Below the pieces are notes generated by a model, which was given only the letters and a program-made list of their open reading frames with translations, was not told where the DNA came from and made no database searches. This document shows positions 42,241 through 52,985 of a DNA stretch of 64,000 bases, piece by piece (the first letter of the stretch is position 1; every line of letters begins with the position of its first letter). The stretch lies in assembly GCA_014526335.1 (NCBI GenBank), contig JACTAT010000048.1, positions 1,934,046 to 1,998,045 on the forward strand. The letters run 5' to 3'. Origin of the DNA: Chrysaora quinquecirrha. Lineage: Eukaryota; Cnidaria; Scyphozoa; Semaeostomeae; Pelagiidae. A program made the position numbers and the translations under genes.

Positions 42241-42724
42241 CATGTGTAGAGATTCTTTACAAAAAACCGTTTTTGGTAAAAACCCCGAGTACATATATCG
42301 AACCCCTAAAGGTGTCATATAAAACCCCTGAAGCTGCTCTGAAAAACCTTTTTATAGAGTTTTTGGTAAAAACCCCAAGTACATATATCGAACCCCTAAG
42401 GGTGCTTCAAAAAACCCTCAGGGTTTTCCAAAAAACCTTTCATAAGGGTTTTTTGAAAAATCCATGCTAAGGGTTTTTTGAAGAACCATTTGAAAGGGTT
42501 TTTCGGAGCACCTTTAGGGGTTTGATATATGTACTCTGTTGAAAAACCCTTCGAGGTTTTTTCGAGCACGTTTATTTTTTTTGTATAGGTCCCGCTATCT
42601 ATTGTTAGGAATGCTTCCTGCAGAAATTCCACTTCCAAGAAATATTACTTCAATCAGAAATAAGATAACCTCAGTTGAAATAATAGGGTTAGATGATGCC
42701 AGTCTTACTGGATGTAGTACTGTA
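42241..42724. repeat. Dispersed repeat with GGGTTTTT tract, copy 2
   Basis: GGGTTTTT/AAAAACCC words (42250-42560), including a duplicated AAAACCCC(G/A)AGTACATATA segment at about 42281 and 42371, are followed by the conserved block 42585-42724. The order of tract and block is reversed relative to 25528-25925. Confidence 0.72.
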
Positions 42725-42860
42725 TAGTGTACACTGTAATTAATAAGGTGATACACTTTCGCACAGTTGTTGACTTCCAAATCCAGAGTGCCTGAGAGAG
42801 ACATGTCAATACCAAGGCTGGAACCTGTTGCTAGCAACATGGCAAGTAATTTGGTGGACA

Positions 42861-43017
42861 TGATGTGATATGATATGATATGATATGATATGATATAATA
42901 TGATATGATATGATATGATATGATATGATATGATATGATATGATATGATATGATATGATATGATATGATATGATATGATATGATATGATATGATATGATA
43001 TGATATGATATGACGTG
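42861..43017. repeat. (TGATA)n microsatellite
   Basis: About thirty TGATA units, nearly perfect. It abuts the 3' end of a minus-strand LINE fragment, so it is probably its expanded 3' tail. Confidence 0.92.
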
Positions 43018-43690
43018 ATAATATTTATTTATTTTTTTTATAATTCAGGTATCTAGGCCAAGTGAGCCTCTAACATAATTACATAGTTACTAAAATATTA
43101 AAATAATCAATTAAATCTAAAATACAAAAAATAAATATAAATTCAACAAGAGTATGCACTGTTATTGTTACATAATAGAATAAAATCTGAAACTACAACA
43201 TAAACAACTTAAAAAACTAATTAACTTAAAGTTATTATGTTAAAATGAGTGTAAATCGAGAGAAAGTTTAATTATTTGCTGTTTTTGTTTTTAAGCTTCT
43301 TGAAATAAAGGATGAAACTAACTGTGTGCATGTTTTATCCTCTTGACTTAGCGGCCAAATGAATTTATTTAGTGTACTTAAATGACAAACAGAGGGAAAC
43401 AATTGTTCTACTTTTTCACGAAACTCTCTTCTTTCAGTTGCAAAAAGAGGGCATAACATTAAAAAGTGAATCTCATTCCCTAGAATATTGTTTTCAAGTG
43501 TGGTGCAATGTTTACAATATCTTTCTGTCCTAGGGATTTTGTTTCTTCCAAATCTGCCAGTTTCAATCTTTAGATTATGGTCACCCAATCTAAATTTGGA
43601 TAAAAATTGCCTTCTTTTAAGGTATCTTTCAAATTTGAAAACGGATTTGAATTCAGTATAAGTGCAGAGTTTTTTATTCTCTTTCAAATG
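43018..43690 (-). pseudogene. LINE 3' end with C-terminal zinc-binding domain
   Basis: The frame 43687-43268 encodes a LINE C-terminal domain: YLKRRQFLSKFRLGDHNLKI, GRFGRNKIPRTERYCKHC, then GNEIHFLMLCPLFATER. The C-x2-C...H...C arrangement is the usual C-terminal zinc-binding block of CR1/L2-group RTs. The 3' UTR (43267-43018) contains a GGCTCACTTGGCCTAGATAC-type stem sequence and runs into the TGATA array. The element is 5'-truncated, with no palm motif. Confidence 0.75.
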
Positions 43691-45400
43691 GTCATTTTAA
43701 TTACACATTATCAAATTAGCAAAGTAGTTTCTGACCTTGATTTTAACATAGTCAATAGAATAAAGACTGGTCTGGAAGCTATTGTTGTAGGTTATTGTTC
43801 TTATTTTTTCCAGTCACGTGATCAAAAAGTGTGCATTGCGACGCCTTAGCAACAAAGAAAGTACTGTGCAACCATAGTAAAACGATAAGCGCTACAATCT
43901 TTTTCGATCTTTTTGCTTTGAAATTTTTAATTTATTGAATGGCAAATGTCACCAAGAGAACATTAGACGAAGTAAACAGGCCTTGAAAAAAGAAAACCCG
44001 CTCAAAACACGAAAACAAATGCAAATCCAAAAAGCCGGGGGAGGTACTGTACTGTTCTTCATATAATTTCGCTACAGCTATATGCCAACCATAGGGTTGG
44101 TTTTACCTTTAAAATTCTCAAACATTGGTGTGTTTCTTACCAAAACCCATATAAGAAGGTAGGAAATCGAAGATAATTAATAAAAAGTTTAGTTTTGGGT
44201 GAAAAAAGCGCTAATACAGTATTGCACCGCAGATACTAGTACGAAAGTGAAAATGAGGCCTAAAAAGTCTTATTACTCTCATATTCCACTTGTATCCCCA
44301 TAATAAAGGTTGTAAGGGGTGTGTGTCTAAACTGTAAGTGGGTCTTGGTGGGTTTGTAAAATCTTGGCGGCACATTTCGGTCCATCTACAAGAGATGTTT
44401 TTCGAAGGTTATTATCCAAGATTATTTCATAAGGCCCGGAAAAATACAAAATTCGCTCAATGCCACAATGAGTGTAAAAAATTGGAAAACCACGTCACGT
44501 CGTATCTACAACGCATTTTATTTTCTCATGTTTTCTTTTTCAAGATTTTGTTTTGACAACGTTTGCTTTATTTGTTCCAGTAAAACTGTTTGTTCGCATC
44601 CGAAGTTCACGTTGTCTGAGGCCGTTCTCTGAAAATTTGTAAAATGAATTTTTTTGTGAGATCTTTAAAAAAGTACAGAAAGTTGGACTTGTTGTTGGAC
44701 GTATGTATTTGCGAATATAAACTACCTTTCAAAAACGCTTTCCATGCTTTTTCCGGTAGCTACTTTTACTCCAGAACACCATGCGAATATGGCGGAAGAA
44801 TAGAATACAGTAACTGCGTTCTCAACAAGTCAAAATTTTGATCCGCAAAAAGTATATTAACGCCTGGCGGTCTATCACTCAAATAGGCCAACTGAATAGA
44901 AGGTGAGACATAATAAGACACAAGGGTTGGCAGTATTTGGGATCGTATTTGGCAAATCAATCCACTCATAATCAGAATCAACACTCTGATTCTAATACCT
45001 AACATGCCACCAAGCCTTTTGGTGGCCAAACTCGCCTTTAATACGATCCGAGAATATTATTATTATTATCATTATTTTTTTTTCTTTTTTCATATCTTGA
45101 AATTCATAGAGTTCATCGCAGATAATAAAAGTTCAGTAACTTCCGAGTTCTTCACGCCCATCATGCGTACGCAGCATTGAGACATCTTCTTCTGCCTGCT
45201 TCTGTTGAGCCTTGCAGGCAATTTAATGCTACAATTTTACACTTTATACATGATTTCTAGAGTTATTAGTTACAACGGGTTATGAATGTTACCTTAGACC
45301 TGCCTGATGACAAGAGAAACATGTTAAGAAGTTAAACTACAAATACGCTTACAACGGTCCATTTTCAGGCACTTCATACATCTTCTTCATCCATTACTTG
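43691..45400. other. No gene recognised
   Basis: AT-rich. Frames of 60-90 codons on both strands show no family signature. A short GATT/TTATTATTAT tract is at 45055-45075. Confidence 0.4.
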
Positions 45401-45404
45401 GTTG

Positions 45405-46345
45405 CCAACGGGACCCTGATCGTTCCATGGACGACATCCATAAATCGTGTGACATCTGAGTGACAGCTCAACGGTTTTCCATAGGACACATGCCATACAA
45501 CGGTGTTACATCTGACACGGACTGACCAGCGGTTTTCCAACGGGAGAGTATCCATTTGACGGTGTTACATCTGACACAGGATCTGCAACGGTTTACCAAC
45601 GGGAGGCCAGACATTTGGTGGATCATCGAATGGTTGCCAACTGGCCATCAGCATTCAGCAGTGTTGCGTATTTCCATACATTTCATTAAAAGAAAAAGAC
45701 ATGTTGAGAAAAAGAACTACAGTTACACCTGATTCTTGATAAAATGCGATAAGGAGAGAAAGATTTTTGCCCGTCAACCTACCAAGTTGAGCCTGAAGTC
45801 GACCATTCCTTGGTTCAACAAGGGGATACCAGCCATTCGACGGTATTACATCTGGTACAGCAGATCAAACAGGTTGCCCACGGGACAATGGCCATTCGAT
45901 GGTGTAACATCTGAAGTCAGACCATCTAACTGGTTGCCAATTGGACATTTGCCAATCTCGGTATTATATCTGCAAACGGACGACCAATCTGGCGGTTAGT
46001 CTACGAGACATTCTCTTTCAACGGTGTGACAACTGAGTATGTTTAGTCCAACGAATTGCCAACGGGACGCCAGCCATGCAGCAGTGTTATATGAACATGG
46101 GCAATCCAACGGTGTGCCAACTTAAGCTCGGCTTCCAATAGTGTGACATCTGGAGACAAAATCCAATGGTTTTTTAATGTGACACTGGTCATACAGCTGT
46201 ATCCACTCTGAAGAGCGACGCCCAACGGTTTACATCTGAGAAAGATAGCCAAGTGATAGCCAGGTGGACATCAGCCATTCACAGTGTGTAATCTGAACAG
46301 GATCATCCAATGGTTTGCCATCTGATCTCCATCGTTTTGGCTGAT
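45405..46345. repeat. Old, diverged ~60-65-bp tandem repeat
   Basis: Recurring elements in fixed order (GGTTGCCAACGGGAC, GCCATTCGACGGT, GTTACATCTGACAC, GACCATCCAAC) with many changes. They form roughly fourteen units. No coding signature is visible. Confidence 0.7.
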
Positions 46346-46394
46346 GCCAATTGGATGTACTTCTCAATTCTATAATGTTGTGGCGCAGTTCTGG

Positions 46395-46795
46395 TAAAGA
46401 ATCCCCTGTTGAACATTCTCAAATATCTTCAAATAGCAACAATAAGAATATCATCAAATCAAGTCAAACATCAGCAAATATCTTCAAATATCATCAATAG
46501 GATCATTAACGACAGATCCAATTAGATATAAACATTGTCAACATTGTCAACAAATATCATCAATATTATCAAATATCATCAACTATCGTTGAAATTGGTC
46601 AACTATCATCTAGTATCATCAGATATCAAGAGCTATATCACATCTAATCAATGACATCCAAGTATCATCAATAACATCGGATATTGGAAAATATGAGCAG
46701 GTATCATCAAATAGCAGCAATAAGATAAATTATTCACAAATACCCTATAGCATTCAAACGTATAATAAATCATTGTAAAGGCAGTCAATCATTGT
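46395..46795. repeat. ATCATCAAATA-rich simple sequence
   Basis: Degenerate repeats of TCAAATATCATCAA-type words between two longer-period arrays. Confidence 0.6.
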
Positions 46796-47870
46796 TCGCC
46801 CATCTGTAAATTCAATCATCATCATAAATATCATCAATCATTCTACATTGTTCATTCTACATTGTAAAACGCGTCCTTCCATGTTCATTCTTCCTTAAAT
46901 TCAATCAATAATCAATATCATCAATCATTCTACATTGTTCATTCTACATTGTAAAACGCATCCTTTCTTGTTCATTCTTCCTTAAATTCGATCAACATCA
47001 AAATCATCAATCATTCTACATTGTTCATTCTACATTGTAAAACGCATCCTTCCTTGTTCATTCTTTCTCAAATTCAATCATCATAAATATCGTCAATCAT
47101 TCTACATTGTTTATTCTACATTGTAAAACGCATCCTTCCTTGTTCATTCTTCCTTAAATTCAATCAACATCAATATCATCAATCATTCTACATTGTTCAT
47201 TCTACATTGTAAGAGGCATTCTTCCTTGTTCATTCTTCCTTAAATTCAATCAACATCAATATCATCAATCATTCTACATTGTTCATTCTACATTGTAAGA
47301 GGCATTCTTCCTTGTTCATTCGTCCTTAAATTCAATCATCATCAATATCATCAATCATTCTACATTTTTCATTCTACATTGTAAAAAAAGGCATTCTTCC
47401 TTGTTCATTCTTCCTTAAAATTCAAGCATCATCAATATCATCAATCATTCTACATTGTTCATTCTACATTGTAAAAGGCATTCTTCCTTGTTCATTCTTC
47501 CTTGAATTCAATCAACATCAATATCATCAATCATTCTACATTGTTCCTTCTACATTGTAAAACGCATTCTTCCTTGTTCATTCTTCCTTAAATTCAATAA
47601 ACATCAATATCATCAATCATTCTACATTGTTCATTCTACATTGTAAAAGGCATTCTTCCTTGTTCATTCTTCCTTAAATTCAATCATCATCAATATCATC
47701 ATCATTCTACATTGTTCATTCTACACTGTAAAACGCATTCTTCCTTGTTCATTCTTCCTTAAATTCAATCATCATCAATATCATCAATCATTCTACATTG
47801 TTCATTCTACATTGTAAAACGCATTCTTCCTTGTTCATTCTTCCTTAAATTCAATCATCATCAATATCAT
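46796..47870. repeat. ~89-bp satellite array
   Basis: About twelve tandem units beginning ATCAATCATTCTACATTG, followed by TTCATTCTACATTGTAAAA, CGCATTCTTCCTTGTTCATT and CTTCCTTAAATTCAATCATC. The units are far more alike than those of the preceding array. The array stops immediately before the plus-strand LINE. Confidence 0.88.
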
Positions 47871-47883
47871 AGCCAGAAAATCC

Positions 47884-49118
47884 AGCAATAAATCAACAAG
47901 GACTGCACCCTTATCCGATGCCTCAGTGTTAGAAAAAAACAAATTTAAATGCATTTACGCTAATGCGGATTGTTTGAACAATAAACTAAACGAACTAGAA
48001 ATCAGATTGAATGAATCTAAGATAGACCTATGTGCAATTACAGAAACTTTACCGAAAGTGAAATATAGTCAATATTCAGAAAATGTTTATGTTATCAAAG
48101 GTTATCAACTTTTTACAAATATTGGAAGATGCGAGTGAAGAGGTGTTGCATTGTATCTAAAAGAAGGTATTAAGGCACGGCAGTTGATTTATAATTGTCC
48201 ATCCATTGAGTCAGTGTTCGTTGAAATATCAATAAATATTAATGAAAAGTTACTTTGTGGGGTCATTTATAGAAGCCCCTCACTCGATAATCATGAGCCT
48301 CTGCGAAATCTAATAAAACGTGTTACTAATGACGTGACTTACTCGAGAACTTTAATCGTCGGTGATTTCAACTACCCCGAGATTGACTGGGAGAGCCATT
48401 TAACAAGTACAGATGTAAATAGTCCAGCGTATGAATTCCTTGAGATAACTGACGATTGCCTTCTGACACAGCATGTTGACAAAGAAACAAGGCACCGACA
48501 TGGACAAAGATCGAATTGTCTTGATTTAATTTTTACTAATGATTCTTACTCTATACAGAAATTAGAGTATCAAGATCCCCTAGGACTGAGTGATCACTTG
48601 ACGTTACAGATGGAATACCTAATTGAGATTATTTCAATCCACAACCCAGCGTCTGATTCGAAGAGATACTCTTATGATCGAGGTGATTATATATCTTTGA
48701 AAAATGAATTGAGTAACATAGATTGGGACAAAGAATTCAACGGCATGTCCTTGGATAAAATGATGTCGCATTTAGAATCAAAACTACTTACTGCTGTAGA
48801 CAGATATGTTCCAAAGTATAGCAACAACTCTAAAGAAAATAAAAAAATACAACCAGCCTGGATGAGCAAAGATATTCTCAAATCTTTGAAAAAAAAGCAT
48901 AATGCCTACAAAAGATGGTCTCTGACTAAAAGAGGGAAAGACTATGAGAGATATAAACGTCATTGTAACAATGTTAAGTCAAAAATTCGAAAAAAGATAA
49001 GAGACTTCGAGAAAAACATTGCTATTACAATCAAATCAAATAGCAAAAAGTACTGGAAATATGCTAATTCAAAATTAAAAACAAAATCAAGAGTACCCGA
49101 CTTAAGGATTAACGAAGA
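47884..49118 (+). pseudogene. CR1-like LINE, endonuclease part (interrupted)
   Basis: The plus frame encodes FKCIYANADCLNNKLNELEI and DLCAITETLP. After a TGA near 48137 it continues with GVALYLKEGIKARQLI, LLCGVIYRSPS, RTLIVGDFNYPEIDWESHL, NCLDLIFTN and GLSDHLTLQME. These are the catalytic Asn, Glu, Asp and His positions of APE-type endonucleases. A Lys-rich linker ends in KTKSRVPDLRINED, where the second LINE is inserted at about 49119. The continuation of the same protein (QEKVDILNKFFTSVFT) lies at 53010 on the far side. No upstream ORF1 is seen, because the satellite array abuts the 5' end. Confidence 0.85.
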
Positions 49119-49434
49119 TCTTTATTTATTTATTTATTTACCAGTATACTGATTGCCTTCTAAAAAGAAGCTTAACATCAGTGTCATAAAAATAAAAATT
49201 ATTAACAGGAAAAATATTAGCTTAGTAAACAAAAAATTATTTTTTTTTTTTTAAGTGAAAGGGAATCCAAGCATATGTAATCCATTCCGTGAAAAGAACC
49301 AATCGCATCTGGAAAGGAATTCGAAATAAAATTGAAATTGGAAATGAAAATTGGAATATATTATATGCTTAGATTCCCTTTAAGGCTATAATATATAGTA
49401 AAATTAGTTGTCTTTCTTATCAAAAATTTTGTTA

Positions 49435-50142
49435 TTATAAGAGTCTTTCGTGTGTTATATCCTGCACTCTCTTCTTGAAAATATTTACAGATTGACTGTC
49501 AATCACATTTGCATCTAGGCTTCTCCATTGTTTGATAGTGCGTGGCAGAAATGAGAATTTAAAATAATCGGTCTTCGTTTGAGGCTGTAACAATTTCCCA
49601 TTTCTACCAGAGTACTTCAGGTGATCTTTAAGTTGAGTAGAGACAAGTCCATGTGTGATCTTATATAACATTGTCAGCCTGGCGTCTACTCTACGCTGTT
49701 CTAAACTGCGCCATCCAAGTGATTGGAGCATATCAGACACACTAGATGTATTATTATAACGTCCTGTCACCCATCTCGCAGCTCTGCGTTGAACCATTTC
49801 AATTTGATTAACAAGACGATGATTTCTCATTGATCCCGTGAATTCATCTGATGTTGCTTTAGGATCCCAAACCGTCGCACAGTATTCCAGCTTAGGCCTC
49901 ACTAAAGCTTTATATGCTTGCTCTTTTACTTTCGCCGAATTTACTCTCAAATTTCTCTTTACAAAGCCAAGTGTTCTATTGGCAGCTGCAGTAATATTAT
50001 TTACGTGATTATTCCATTTCATATCATGTGTAACAGTAAGGCCAAGGTACTTAACAGATGGCACTGCTTTCAGCGCCTGTCCATGCAACCTATATACAAA
50101 CTTTATGGGATTTATCTTCCTTGATATTGATACTACTTGACA
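49435..50142 (-). pseudogene. LINE RT C-terminal part, one frameshift downstream
   Basis: In the frame reached by one shift near 50143-50146 (a run of four T on the + strand), the RT continues KCQVVSISRKINPIKFVYRL, then SVKYLGLTVTHDMKWNNHVN (thumb). VKEQAYKALVRPKLEYCATV, IEMVQRRAARWVTGRY and the end FKKRVQDITHERLL follow. The end is a normal full-length LINE C-terminus. A single homopolymer change separates it from the upstream ORF, so it may be a recent mutation or a sequencing error. Confidence 0.85.
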
Positions 50143-52973
50143 TTTTCAGGATGAAAACACATTTGCCACTCATTCTCCCATTGCTCCAAGTTGTGTAGGT
50201 CCTCTTGCATTTTCTGGCAGTCTCTTTCATTAGCAATGGTTACGTACAATAAGGTGTCATCAGCAAATAATCTCACTGTGCTATGCTTGACATACTGTGG
50301 CAGGTCATTTATGTAAACCAGAAAAAGAGCTGGACCCAATATTGAGCCTTGAGGTACCCCAGATAACACAGGAATCGACTTTGACTTGCTGTTATCTAAA
50401 ACCACACTTTGAGATCTTTCACTAAGAAATGCCCGTATCCACCTCAAGGTCTTCCCCTTTACACCACATTTGTTTAACTTGTACAATAGTCTATTGTGAG
50501 CAACTTTATCAAAAGCCTTGGAGAAATCCATTACAATTAGATCATTTTGATTACCATTCTGCATTGATAGTAGCATTTCATGTGAAAATTCAAGAAGCTG
50601 CGTTTCACAACTGCGTTTCTCCCTGAAACCATGTTGTAAGTTATACAAAATTCCATGACTGTTAAGGTGTTGCATAAGTTGAGAACAGATCACATGCTCT
50701 AATAACTTACAGCAAACACAAGTGAGGGAGATTGGCCTGTAGTTTACTGCCTCAGCTCTGTCTCCTTTTTTAAAAATAGGTACTATATTGGCTCTTTTCC
50801 ATATTTTGGGGAGCTTTCCTTGCTCTAACGAAGCATTAAAAATGTGTGCTAGAGCTGGGGATATCTGACAAGAAAGTTCCTTTAATACCCTTGGTCTCAG
50901 CTGATCTGGACCTCCTGCCTTGTGAGGTTTTAATTTATCTAATAAGTGCTTTACTCCTATGATGGAAACGGCAAAGTCAGGCATAATCAAGTTATCATCA
51001 TCTCTCGAGCTCTTTGCAAGATAATCATCACATATCATTTTCAAGGACATAGGTGTTTGGTTGGAGAATGCTGCTTGGAATTGATCGTTAAGGGCATTTG
51101 CTTTTGCTTTTGGGTCAGTCACCATATTGCCATTAACATTTAGACTTTGGACAGCACTGCTGTCAGTCTTCTTGTGCTTAATAAAGCTCCAGAATCGTTT
51201 AGACACCTCAAATGTGTTGGACTTCGGCTCTTCCTTATTTTCTGATATGAGATTTTCTACGTATGACCAATATGATTTTCTACATGCTGACTGTATGGTT
51301 TGCTTCAATTTTTTCATCTTCTCTTTTTCATTCATTGGATTTGCAGATTTCTTTGATTCTCTATGCAGCTTTTCCCTTTTCCTGAAAAGTCTTTTTATCT
51401 CTCTGCTAATCCAGGGTGGGCGATTTTTAGCACTTGCTGTTCGGTGTGGAATGTATTTCATAATGCTTCTTTCTAGCTCAGTTGAGAAATTTATCCAGAG
51501 CCTGTCCACATCATCTGTTATTTCTGAATTATTTACAAAATTTAGTGAGAATGCCTGCATGTGTTCTTTTAGTGAATCCCAATCTGCTCTTTTGTATAAT
51601 GGCACTTTCCTTGGATTTTGCTGGTTAATTATGGGTTTGATATCTATTTCTGCTTGGACAATGTCATGATCACTTAGGCCTGGAATTATCTGGATTGACT
51701 TGACCATGAATTCATTGTTAGTTATAAACAGGTCCAAGGTATTTTCAAGTCTTGTTGGTTCAATAACATGTTGGCTAAGGGAGTGGTCATCAAGTAGTTC
51801 AACAAATTTGTAAGTGACTGTTGGGTATTTGCAGTTTGGTTTCAGTGCTTTTAGGTGCCAGTCATACCCAGGGAAGTTCATATCCCCACCAATTATGACA
51901 AAAGAATTGGAATTTTGCCTTAGTTTTTGCAATGATTCCTCAAATTGCTGTACACTGTGCTCATCCCCTTCAGAAGGTTTATAATACGAACATACGTGTA
52001 ACGTTCTGCATCCTGCTACCTCCATTTTTGCCCAAACAATTTCACAGTCTGTTTTCATTGAACTCTCCTTGGTACCAATATAATCATTTTTAAAAGCCAC
52101 TAACACTCCACCCCCATGCCTATTACGATCTTCTCGAAAAACATTAGCAGTATATTGTGGTGGAAATATTTCTGAGTTTGTAATTGAACTGTCCAGCTTA
52201 GTTTCTACACCGATGATAATATCCGGGTTGGTGCGATCCAGGAGGTTCCAAAACTCTGTCTTATGACACTCAATTGAATTAAAATTTGCAGATAAAACCT
52301 TCAGTGTTCCGAGCTTTTGTGCATTGTTCCTACTTTGCCTGTTTTTTGGAGAGGAAGCACATAATGGCTCTTCGGGCACAAAAGAAGAGTTTCTGCTTTC
52401 CTCAACATTTGCAAGTAGCTCAAATGAGTTATAAGTGCTCATAAGCGGACCAGTCTCAGTAAACAACGAGCTTGAAAAGTTAGGGAGGCCGCAGTTGCAG
52501 CAAATCCAGACACAGGAGGAGTTTGCCAGAATGTTAAACATATTTTTACTCACAGAACAGCATTTGGCGTGATACCACTTGTCGCATGAGTCACACTGTA
52601 TTCCGTTATTTTTCACTTCCTTTGAACATACTCCGCATGGATATCTATTATGTGGGCCTGGATTTTGCTGAATGTCTCCACTAAGAATCATAAGTTTCAT
52701 AAATAAGTTGAATGTAGGCTTGTCTACCACCATCTCTGCTGACCTTGCCTGTTTAGGCCCTTTAGGCCCGTAGGGCCTAGGCCTTTCCCCTCGGTTGATG
52801 GCTATAACGGTCTCTGACCCATTTAGAATGCTACCTCCACTACAGAACAAGCCACAACTGTTAAAGATCTCATCAGTGAACTTAACTCTTGCCAGATGAT
52901 TATCAAACTTGGCTTTATAGACATAGAAGAATGCTAACAGCGTCAGAGCTTTGAAAATGCATCCGTCTGCCAT
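50133..52973 (-). CDS. LINE polyprotein: 2A-like motif, PHD finger, endonuclease, RT
   Basis: A 946-codon frame. Residues 8-19 are hydrophobic. Residues 100-107 are DIQQNPGP, a 2A-like ribosome-skipping motif with Gln where Glu is usual. A PHD-type finger follows (about 113-163: CGVCSKEVKNNGIQCDSCDK, WYHAKC, CNCG). Next is an APE endonuclease (SANFNSI, VETKLD, CSYYKPS, IIGGDMNFPGYDW, GLSDHDIVQ). A basic linker with KSYWSYVENLIS leads to the RT with PHKAGGPDQLRPRVLKEL, YRPISLTCVCCKLLEHV, FSKAFDKVAHNRLL, GVPQGSILGPALFLVYINDL and catalytic LFADDTLLYVT. The frame ends at ENVK, where a single frameshift separates it from the thumb and C-terminus. CR1-group LINEs with 2A and PHD occur in several marine invertebrates. 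Confidence 0.9.
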   Translation of the reverse strand: MADGCIFKALTLLAFFYVYKAKFDNHLARVKFTDEIFNSCGLFCSGGSILNGSETVIAINRGERPRPYGPKGPKQARSAEMVVDKPTFNLFMKLMILSGDIQQNPGPHNRYPCGVCSKEVKNNGIQCDSCDKWYHAKCCSVSKNMFNILANSSCVWICCNCGLPNFSSSLFTETGPLMSTYNSFELLANVEESRNSSFVPEEPLCASSPKNRQSRNNAQKLGTLKVLSANFNSIECHKTEFWNLLDRTNPDIIIGVETKLDSSITNSEIFPPQYTANVFREDRNRHGGGVLVAFKNDYIGTKESSMKTDCEIVWAKMEVAGCRTLHVCSYYKPSEGDEHSVQQFEESLQKLRQNSNSFVIIGGDMNFPGYDWHLKALKPNCKYPTVTYKFVELLDDHSLSQHVIEPTRLENTLDLFITNNEFMVKSIQIIPGLSDHDIVQAEIDIKPIINQQNPRKVPLYKRADWDSLKEHMQAFSLNFVNNSEITDDVDRLWINFSTELERSIMKYIPHRTASAKNRPPWISREIKRLFRKREKLHRESKKSANPMNEKEKMKKLKQTIQSACRKSYWSYVENLISENKEEPKSNTFEVSKRFWSFIKHKKTDSSAVQSLNVNGNMVTDPKAKANALNDQFQAAFSNQTPMSLKMICDDYLAKSSRDDDNLIMPDFAVSIIGVKHLLDKLKPHKAGGPDQLRPRVLKELSCQISPALAHIFNASLEQGKLPKIWKRANIVPIFKKGDRAEAVNYRPISLTCVCCKLLEHVICSQLMQHLNSHGILYNLQHGFREKRSCETQLLEFSHEMLLSMQNGNQNDLIVMDFSKAFDKVAHNRLLYKLNKCGVKGKTLRWIRAFLSERSQSVVLDNSKSKSIPVLSGVPQGSILGPALFLVYINDLPQYVKHSTVRLFADDTLLYVTIANERDCQKMQEDLHNLEQWENEWQMCFHPENVK

Positions 52974-52985
52974 TTCTGATACACA

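Larger units (their letters stand above)
49119..52985 (-). mobile_element. Nearly intact PHD-finger LINE inserted in another LINE
   Basis: This minus-strand element runs from about 52985 (short GAAGTGTAAA repeats in the 5' UTR) to a 3' tail of AAAT repeats at 49121-49140. It contains one long ORF (52973-50133) and, after a single frameshift, the RT C-terminus (to 49435). Removing it rejoins the plus-strand LINE frame. The low level of damage makes it the youngest LINE of the window. Confidence 0.9.

Noticed and set aside
45304..45330. CTGATGA ... GAAAC resembling a hammerhead ribozyme core
   Set aside because: The five bases between CTGATGA and GAAA cannot form stem II, and no flanking stems I or III are evident.
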